36,787 bases of DNA from Desulfobacteraceae bacterium. GTDB lineage: Bacteria > Desulfobacterota > Desulfobacteria > Desulfobacterales > UBA5616. How positions within the stretch are numbered: position 1 is the stretch's first letter; each line of letters begins with the position of its first letter. The notes under the pieces were generated by a model, which was not told the origin of the DNA, searched no databases, and worked only from the letters and a program-made list of their open reading frames with translations. Below are positions 32,166-36,787 of this stretch, in pieces. The stretch is from NCBI GenBank assembly GCA_013791935.1, contig VMSV01000051.1, positions 1 through 36,787 on the forward strand, written 5' to 3'. Made by a program: the position numbers and the translations under genes.

Positions 32166-33598
32166 GATCGGCTCCTTGCCTTAAAGACCAGGTTGATGAA
32201 GGAAATGGCCTTTTCCTCCATTTCCCCGATGGTGTTCTCAACCCTCCCGGATAGCAAGGAATGGGCGAACAGAATGGGGATGGCTGCCATGAGTCCCAAC
32301 ATGGTGGTGATGAGAGCCTCGGAAATTCCGGAAGACATCATTCGAGGATCTCCCGTGCCGTAAAAGGTGATCACATGAAAAGTGTTGATCATTCCGGTGA
32401 CGGTTCCCAGCAAACCCAGCAGGGGGGCGATGGCCGCCAGCATGCCCAGGGTGGACAGGTATTTTTCAAGGGGCGGTATTTCCCGAAGAATGGTTTCCTG
32501 CATGGCGTTTTCCATGTCTTCCCGTTTCATATGGAGAAAGGCGATTCCGGAAAGAATGATTCGAGCCAAGGGGTTTCGGGTTTGACTTTCGCAAAATTTC
32601 CGGCATTCCTCCCACTGTCCCGAATCCGCCAGGACCTGGATTTGGTGCATGAACCATTCCCCATGGATTTTGTGCTTGCCAAGGAAAAAAATCCGTTGAA
32701 GGATGATGGCCCCTGCAAAGAAAAAAATAGCGATAATCGGCCACACGATGGGACCGCCTTCGGGAATTTTTTCCAGAAAGCTGCTTTCGTAGGCCAACTG
32801 CTTTAAGGCTCCTCCCCTGGAGATATCCATGGGAACCTCGGGGGATTTTCCATCCATGTAAGCCAGGATTTTGTTTTTTACGGTTCTTCCCGGAGATCGG
32901 GTCAGGGCAACCAGCTTTTGATCCAGGGTGGAATAGTCCAGAAACCCGGCTTCGCCCTTAACACGATAAGCTGCCGTGAAATTTCCCAGAACTAGAATAT
33001 CCCCGAAAACCTGCTCACCCGATGGACTGATAAAAGGCGCTTTTTCCATGCGGACTTCGCTGGATCGCTGGATCTCCCCGAAATACAGGGACACGATATT
33101 CTGGATGTCCGCCATGTTTGGAAAGACCGTAGCGTCCAGCAAAGCTTCCAGCCTTTTGGCGTCATCCGGTCGAAAAGCCGTCTGGAAATTCTGGTCCATC
33201 AAAGCCTTCAGATCCCTGGCCCCGGCCCGGACCACGCCCATAAGTTCTCCCAGAACCTGGTCTGCCACCGAAAGCTTGTCCTTCAGTTCGTTTTCCCGTT
33301 CACCGAGGTCGGCAAGCTTCTTTTCCATTCGCCTGTTTTCATCTTCCAGGACGAGGGTCTTTGATTCCATATCCCTCACAGCATTCAGGAGGGTGGTACG
33401 ATCCGAGAGAATTTGTTGCCTTGCTGTTTGCGCCTCGACCCGGGCTTTGTTTTTTCCCGCTTCTATTTCTTTTAGCACCGTGGCCTTTTTTTCAGCAAAA
33501 GCCTCTTGGGCCTCCCGCATGTCCGCCCCTTGGACGGGAATTCCCGCAAGAACCCATAATAAGGCGGCCATGAGTCCTGTGATGAGATTTCGTTTCAT
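32162..33598 (-). CDS. MotA/TolQ/ExbB proton channel protein, long form with periplasmic coiled coil
   Basis: 478 residues. A signal sequence (LITGLMAALLWVLAGIPVQG) is followed by a periplasmic domain of about 250 residues with a coiled coil at about 30-115 rich in E, K, R, A and L, then three membrane segments at about 283-300, 385-410 and 430-455. The C-terminal ExbB block mirrors the short form (YLSTLGMLAAIAPLLGLLGT, VTGMINTFHVI, EALITTMLGLMAAIPILFAH). It overlaps the DUF3450 gene by ATGA and the short exbB by 4 nt. The long ExbB next to DUF3450 is characteristic of this cluster type; both carry coiled coils that may pair. Confidence 0.9.
   Translation of the reverse strand: MKRNLITGLMAALLWVLAGIPVQGADMREAQEAFAEKKATVLKEIEAGKNKARVEAQTARQQILSDRTTLLNAVRDMESKTLVLEDENRRMEKKLADLGERENELKDKLSVADQVLGELMGVVRAGARDLKALMDQNFQTAFRPDDAKRLEALLDATVFPNMADIQNIVSLYFGEIQRSSEVRMEKAPFISPSGEQVFGDILVLGNFTAAYRVKGEAGFLDYSTLDQKLVALTRSPGRTVKNKILAYMDGKSPEVPMDISRGGALKQLAYESSFLEKIPEGGPIVWPIIAIFFFAGAIILQRIFFLGKHKIHGEWFMHQIQVLADSGQWEECRKFCESQTRNPLARIILSGIAFLHMKREDMENAMQETILREIPPLEKYLSTLGMLAAIAPLLGLLGTVTGMINTFHVITFYGTGDPRMMSSGISEALITTMLGLMAAIPILFAHSLLSGRVENTIGEMEEKAISFINLVFKARSRS
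32172..32177 (-). promoter_or_regulatory. ribosome-binding site deciding the TTG start of the short ExbB
   Basis: Minus-strand AAGGAG with a 6-nt spacer to TTG at 32165. It supports a non-ATG start at the overlap with the preceding gene. Confidence 0.7.
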
Positions 33599-34374
33599 TT
33601 CACGGCCATCCTTCCCAGGGGCAGGGTCACCAGCTCGGCCGGCCTTCTTTTGGAGCCGATCTCCATGGCCTTGTCCATATCCTTGTTATAGCGTCCGGGT
33701 AGAACCTGCCATTTTCCGTCGGATACATCATAGATACCGGAATCCTTCCGGTCCAGGGACTGGCAGAAAAGGGCAATCCGTCCGAGTCTGAAGATGCGCA
33801 TCTGGATCTCCTTTCCCCCAAGACCAATGGTTTCAGGATAGACGTCCAGGGTTCCCCCGTATTCTGCCTCCACCATGAGGGCTTCGCTCAATCTTCTGAA
33901 TTTTTCACTGATTTTTATGGAACTGTCCTTCAGGATCAGATCCAGCTTTTCCAGCCGTTTCTTTCTTTCTTCCATCAGAAAAGGCAACCCGTCGTTCACC
34001 GACCGGATCAATCGATTATAAATCACCCCGAAAAAAGGCTCAATTTCCTCAGCGGTTCTGGAAAGGTCCTCCATTTGCTGCTCCAGAGAGGCGATGTTCT
34101 TGGTTTTTTCATCCACAGCGTCTATGGCTTCTTGATGGAGTGCCTCCAGTTTTTTCTTCTTTTCTTCCAAGGCTGCAAATTTAGCCGTCAGGGACTCTTT
34201 TTCAGCAGCCCACTGATCTTGTTCCCCTTGGGCTTGCCTGTTAATTTCCAGGGTTTCCCGGGCAGGCTTCAGTGCCTTTTCGGCAAAATCATCGGCAGAT
34301 CCCACGCTGGTTCCCAGAATCAAAACAGCCCATACGGCTGCCGGATAAAGAATAAAATCAGCTCTTTTTTTCAA
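33595..34374 (-). CDS. DUF3450 periplasmic protein, first gene of the TonB operon
   Basis: 259 residues from TTG at 34374, chosen because AAGGAG lies 8 nt upstream and because it gives a proper signal peptide (basic KKRADF, then a hydrophobic stretch ending LGTSVGSA). The longer frame from ATG 34407 has no ribosome-binding site and would insert an acidic tail before the signal. The mature protein has a long coiled coil at about 30-110 (EKESLTAKFAALEEKKKKLE) and a beta-rich C-terminal domain (VYPETIGLGGKEIQMRIFRL). DUF3450 is a recurrent partner of long ExbB in marine and sulfate-reducing bacteria; its role is not established. Confidence 0.87.
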   Translation of the reverse strand: MKKRADFILYPAAVWAVLILGTSVGSADDFAEKALKPARETLEINRQAQGEQDQWAAEKESLTAKFAALEEKKKKLEALHQEAIDAVDEKTKNIASLEQQMEDLSRTAEEIEPFFGVIYNRLIRSVNDGLPFLMEERKKRLEKLDLILKDSSIKISEKFRRLSEALMVEAEYGGTLDVYPETIGLGGKEIQMRIFRLGRIALFCQSLDRKDSGIYDVSDGKWQVLPGRYNKDMDKAMEIGSKRRPAELVTLPLGRMAVK

Positions 34375-34382
34375 TCCATATT

Positions 34383-34388
34383 CTCCTT
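34383..34388 (-). promoter_or_regulatory. ribosome-binding site deciding the TTG start of the DUF3450 gene
   Basis: Minus-strand AAGGAG, 8 nt from TTG at 34374. No such site precedes the upstream ATG at 34407. Confidence 0.7.
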
Positions 34389-34453
34389 CTTGAAAAACCC
34401 GTTCCATGCCCGGGATAAATTCTCATGCCCTATTTTCTTTTGTCTAATCGGAA

Positions 34454-34470
34454 TCCATAAAAATTGTCAA
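34454..34470 (-). promoter_or_regulatory. TTGACA-containing element upstream of the TonB operon
   Basis: Minus-strand TTGACAATTTTTATGGA, with a perfect -35 hexamer at 34465-34470. The -10 at 17 nt (TTAGAC) is poor. It is 80 nt before the DUF3450 start and matches the porin upstream element at 16 of 17 positions. Confidence 0.5.
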
Positions 34471-34618
34471 TAAAAAATGAGGTTTAATAGACACTCTCCG
34501 TGGTCGTGGGGTTTGGTGCATTCAATTCACACGGAAGGAAGATGACCAGGGAAAGACCCGGAGAATCAAAGGCCGTTTCAGACTGCTCTTTTCAGTTGCA
34601 AAGAATGTATAGAGGACT

Positions 34619-35302
34619 TCACGGAAGGTGCTTTTTCTCCATCAGGACGCGCACTTTCTCGCCTGCGTTTTCAAGGATGGGTTTTCCATGGCCCGGAAGC
34701 ATCATCTCAAAATTAAGATCATGAAGCTTTCGGATGGAGCTCCATGCCTGTTTCATATCCGGGGTAAATAGCTTTATGGGGCCTCGGGGTTGGGCATGAC
34801 TGTCGCTCAGGAGAGTGTCTCCTGTAATCAAAAGCTGGTTTGGCTTGAAAAGCATAATGCTTCCTTTGGTGTGACCCGGTGTGTGAAGCACCTTGAATCC
34901 TGCGATTTCATCGCCGTCCTTTAGAAGGATATCCGGATCAACCGTGCGGAATTTGAAAAACCCCATCATGATTTTAAAAATGAATTTAAAAAACCCTTGG
35001 GCTTCCTTCATCGGTTCCTCGCCTTTGAGGATAGCGGCGTCAGACTCATGTATGGCGATTTTTGCCCCTGTGAGATTTTTGAGTTCGGCGGCGCTGCCCA
35101 GGTGATCGATATCGGCATGGGTGATGATGATCAGTTTGACATCCTCCGTACTTTTACCGCCAGCCTTCAGCTGATCCAAAATTTTTGTTTCGCTTTTGGG
35201 ATTGGCCGTGTCAATGACCACGACGCCTTCGTCTGAAGTTGTCCAATAACAATTGACGCCGGTCATACCCTCAAACTTATGAATGCCGTGTTTCAATTCC
35301 AT
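34619..35302 (-). CDS. MBL-fold metallo-hydrolase
   Basis: 227 residues from ATG 35302, which has GGAGGG close upstream; an ATG at 35314 in the same frame has none. The metallo-beta-lactamase fold ligands are mostly present: IIITHADIDHLGS, HTPGHTKGS, LLITGDTL and MLPGHGKP. The first motif reads H-A-D-I-D-H, so the second His of the usual HxHxDH is Asp. No signal peptide. The gene stands alone between the TonB operon and the toxin-antitoxin region. The substrate is unknown; glyoxalase-II-like thioesters or lactones are typical for the fold. Confidence 0.88.
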   Translation of the reverse strand: MELKHGIHKFEGMTGVNCYWTTSDEGVVVIDTANPKSETKILDQLKAGGKSTEDVKLIIITHADIDHLGSAAELKNLTGAKIAIHESDAAILKGEEPMKEAQGFFKFIFKIMMGFFKFRTVDPDILLKDGDEIAGFKVLHTPGHTKGSIMLFKPNQLLITGDTLLSDSHAQPRGPIKLFTPDMKQAWSSIRKLHDLNFEMMLPGHGKPILENAGEKVRVLMEKKHLP

Positions 35303-35306
35303 TGCG

Positions 35307-35312
35307 CCCTCC
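35307..35312 (-). promoter_or_regulatory. ribosome-binding site deciding the start of the MBL-fold gene
   Basis: Minus-strand GGAGGG lies 4 nt before ATG 35302. The upstream ATG (35314) overlaps this site and has no site of its own. Confidence 0.65.
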
Positions 35313-35442
35313 ATTTATTCTTTTATTGTTTGGATAGATTGGCGTGGTTGGTTCTTAACAGCATGATAGTGGTTGTCCATTAAAACAGACACAAATACGA
35401 CAAACCATTACGATCTAACACCAATATCCACCAATTTCGACT

Positions 35443-35772
35443 TTAATCAGCGAAAAGTTCTTGCAAACAATTAATGGTTTTGATCTGCGCACTTTGGGAG
35501 ATAACACCCATTTTTTGAATTAGCCTGGATTTATCAACAGCCCTCATCCGGTCAAGCAGAATCAATCCTTTTTTTCCCTGAAATGTGCATGGAATCCTGG
35601 TCGGGTACCTAAAACCCTTGGAAGTCATTGGGGCAACAATTACGGTCTTTAATCCAGACATTTCATCAGGGGAAATAACGACACAAGGTTTTGTTTTTTT
35701 CATCTCGGCACCTTGCGTTGGATCAAGTTGAACCAGCCAGATTTCGTATCTATGGACACTTTTTATTACCAT
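35443..35772 (-). CDS. mazF: MazF/PemK-family endoribonuclease toxin
   Basis: 109 residues from ATG 35772. RYEIWLVQLDPTQGAEMKKT and KPCVVISPDEM form the conserved N-terminal core with the basic loop; VIVAPMTSKGFRYPTRIP and GLILLDRMRAVDKSRL follow, the whole fold of an mRNA-cleaving MazF. It overlaps the antitoxin gene by 7 nt, the usual coupling. The frame is open 13 residues further up, but that part lies inside the antitoxin gene and does not fit the family. Confidence 0.92.
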   Translation of the reverse strand: MVIKSVHRYEIWLVQLDPTQGAEMKKTKPCVVISPDEMSGLKTVIVAPMTSKGFRYPTRIPCTFQGKKGLILLDRMRAVDKSRLIQKMGVISQSAQIKTINCLQELFAD

Positions 35773-36020
35773 TCCCAGTCCTCTTCGTCCACCAATGGGG
35801 CGTCCATCCACTCCTGATCTTCAACACCTAACTCCTGAGATTTAATGGCATTATCAAATTGTTCTTTCCAACCTTCTCTGGGTTTCTTCACGGGCTTAAT
35901 TAACAGCCCATCATCTATTATTTTGAATTCCAATTCTTTACCTTCTAATTGCGTTTGCTCAATAACCGCTTTTGGAATACGAACACCCTGAGAATTTCCA
36001 ATTTTGACCAATGTTGCCAT
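35766..36020 (-). CDS. mazE: MazE/AbrB-type antitoxin
   Basis: 84 residues. The N-terminal SpoVT/AbrB swapped-hairpin DNA-binding domain is clear (VKIGNSQGVRIPKAVIEQTQ, LEFKIIDDGLLIKPVK). The C-terminal half is acidic (VEDQEWMDAPLVDEEDWEW) and would wrap around and neutralise the toxin. GGAGG precedes the ATG. Antitoxin and toxin overlap by 7 nt, and the antitoxin probably represses the pair. The base composition is lower in G+C than in the T2SS block. Confidence 0.92.
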   Translation of the reverse strand: MATLVKIGNSQGVRIPKAVIEQTQLEGKELEFKIIDDGLLIKPVKKPREGWKEQFDNAIKSQELGVEDQEWMDAPLVDEEDWEW

Positions 36021-36081
36021 TTTTTCCTCCGCTTATGGATGTAATTACTTGGTACCCACAAGCGGATCGGTTGTCAATTTA

Positions 36082-36109
36082 TATTTATCACTGTCAGAGC
36101 AGGAGTCAA
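36082..36109 (-). promoter_or_regulatory. sigma70-like promoter of mazEF
   Basis: Minus-strand TTGACT (36104-36109) and TAAATA (36082-36087) with a 16-nt spacer. A second TTGACA at 36072-36077 lies downstream with a poorer -10. Either could start the mazEF transcript. Confidence 0.45.
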
Positions 36110-36138
36110 CGGCAGACACCGATACCTTTGTCCACAGT

Positions 36139-36154
36139 TTTATCAAATGATAAA
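36139..36154. promoter_or_regulatory. palindrome TTTATCA-AA-TGATAAA in the mazE/hicA spacer
   Basis: Perfect 7-2-7 inverted repeat. It overlaps a weak plus-strand promoter (TTGTCC at 36128-36133, TAAAGC at 36151-36156, 17-nt spacer), as an operator for hicA would. Confidence 0.45.
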
Positions 36155-36167
36155 GCTTGAAAATGCA

Positions 36168-36181
36168 CACACAATTGTGTG
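36168..36181. promoter_or_regulatory. 14-bp palindrome CACACAATTGTGTG ahead of hicA
   Basis: Perfect dyad lying 12 to 25 nt before the hicA ATG. It probably marks an operator; a HicB-type antitoxin would be the natural binder, but no hicB is present in the window. Confidence 0.45.
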
Positions 36182-36192
36182 CAGTTATCCCT

Positions 36193-36348
36193 ATGAAAAG
36201 GAATGAATTGGAGAATGAGCTAAAGAAATTGGGATGGTGGTTTGTTCGACACGGTGGAAACCACGATATATGGACCAATGGTGAACGCCAGGAGCCAATT
36301 CCGAGACATAAGGACATAAACGGGGAGCATTACCGATTTGTTAATTGA
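36193..36348 (+). CDS. hicA: HicA-family mRNA interferase toxin, probably frameshifted at its end
   Basis: 51 residues from ATG 36193. MKRNELENELKKLGWWFVRH and GGNHDIWTNGERQEPIPRHK are clear HicA (dsRBD-like fold with catalytic His in GGNH). After KDIN the normal family continues with an amphipathic helix, but here the frame gives GEHYRFVN and stops. Dropping one G from GGGG at 36322-36325 restores SITDLLIEKAKNK, which fits the expected helix. No ribosome-binding site precedes the ATG, and no hicB follows: a transposase remnant begins 17 nt later. A start at ATG 36157 is possible but adds an odd tail. Confidence 0.72.
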   Translation: MKRNELENELKKLGWWFVRHGGNHDIWTNGERQEPIPRHKDINGEHYRFVN

Positions 36349-36365
36349 AAAAGCAAAAAATAAAT

Positions 36366-36701
36366 TTACCGCAACATCCGGGCTTGTTTATACTTCTCGA
36401 AAATACGATCATAGGTGCCATTGTATATCGCACAGCGGATTGCGAGCATTTCGTTTCCGGTTTCCTTGATCCACCATGCCCCTGAACGCTTCATCCGTGT
36501 ATGGCAGATAAACTTGTTTGCTGATTCAATACCGCCGCTCCCGATCGGATATCCTCCTTTTCGGTCACCAACATAATGTATTCTTTCCCGGTTGTTGCTC
36601 AAATAGCCTATCAGTTTGCGGATTTCATCTTTCGCCAAATCATCTTTTCCCCCTGTGTCAGGATAGATGTCGCCTCTGATGTTCCGAGTTGAGAGATTGT
36701 T
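36366..36701 (-). pseudogene. C-terminal remnant of an ISKra4-like transposase
   Basis: The frame carries YPIGSGGIESANKFICHTRM, then KRSGAWWIKETGNEML and AIRCAIYNGTYDRIFEKY, the conserved end of ISKra4-type (or related UPF0236-like) DDE transposases. Only about the last 110 residues are present; the first plausible initiation codon is a TTG at 36638, well inside the gene. The frame stays open through the adjoining palindrome up to 36776 but has no transposase-like sequence there. It lies against the 3' end of hicA and has probably removed hicB. Family name is moderate confidence. Confidence 0.75.
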
Positions 36702-36755
36702 CGCGCCAGGAGGAGGCCAGGAGCCCCCGGGGGCTCCTGGCCTCCTCCTGGCGCG
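36702..36755. repeat. perfect 54-bp GC-rich palindrome
   Basis: Two 27-base arms with no spacer, left arm 36702-36728 and right arm 36729-36755, from CGCGCC at the outer ends to CCCCC|GGGGG at the centre. It interrupts the transposase frame without a stop codon. An outer 8-bp inverted repeat, GTTGAGAG (36688-36695) and CTCTCAAC (36774-36781), encloses it. The remaining 32 bases to the window end show nothing else. Confidence 0.9.
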
Positions 36756-36787
36756 GCGGTCGATGAGAAGCTGCTCTCAACCTACAA

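Noticed and set aside
32976-33791. 271-residue plus-strand frame opposite the long ExbB and DUF3450 genes
   Set aside because: Serine/arginine-rich shadow of coiled-coil coding sequence; the minus-strand genes are supported by family and coupling.
36045-36317. 90-residue minus-strand frame across the mazE/hicA spacer
   Set aside because: Overlaps the hicA core in antisense, and the mazEF promoter and palindromes lie in it; composition is not coding-like.

Overview
The window reads as a chromosomal segment of a Gram-negative bacterium. Its gene families (a type II secretion operon in F-to-N, C, D, E order, the DUF3450/ExbB/ExbB/ExbD/TonB/TPR cluster, an AlgE-like porin) suggest a Desulfobacterota (former Deltaproteobacteria) genome. 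That placement is inferred from gene content only. There are no rRNA, tRNA or CRISPR features.

Layout. (1) 182-6676, minus strand: a TetR-controlled tripartite efflux operon (tetR, TolC-like outer membrane factor, membrane fusion protein, RND pump). A sigma70-like promoter and an 18-bp operator palindrome lie just upstream of tetR. (2) 6907-20734, plus strand: one long operon with twelve type II secretion genes (gspF G H I J K L M N C D E), then a YidD-family protein with a signal peptide, a TPR protein with hydrophobic C-terminal segments, and a small unrecognised protein. It ends at a strong bidirectional terminator. (3) 20805-22187, minus: an alginate-export-type porin. (4) 22378-28836, plus: a GT4 glycosyltransferase and a SAM methyltransferase (overlapping genes), then a 1437-residue GH13-GH133 glycogen-debranching-type fusion with its own extended -10 promoter. 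(5) 28865-34374, minus: a TonB energy-transduction operon (DUF3450, long ExbB, short ExbB, ExbD, TonB, TPR protein) without a receptor gene. (6) 34619-35302, minus: an MBL-fold hydrolase. (7) 35443-36787: an AT-richer accessory end with a MazEF toxin-antitoxin pair, an orphan and probably frameshifted HicA, and a transposase remnant interrupted by a perfect 54-bp palindrome.

How the parts work together. The efflux and T2SS blocks are complete envelope machines, except that the prepilin peptidase GspO is not here. The GT4/methyltransferase/debranching trio suggests synthesis or turnover of an alpha-glucan, possibly a methylated one. The porin and the TonB operon share a 17-nt element (16 matches) in their upstream regions, hinting at common control. 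Three intergenic spacers within operons carry short tandem heptanucleotide arrays. The most unusual items are these heptad arrays, the shared upstream element, the secreted YidD/TPR appendix of the T2SS operon, the GT4-MTase-GH13/GH133 locus and the palindrome at the right edge. I did not find a clear-cut entirely new defence or mobile system.
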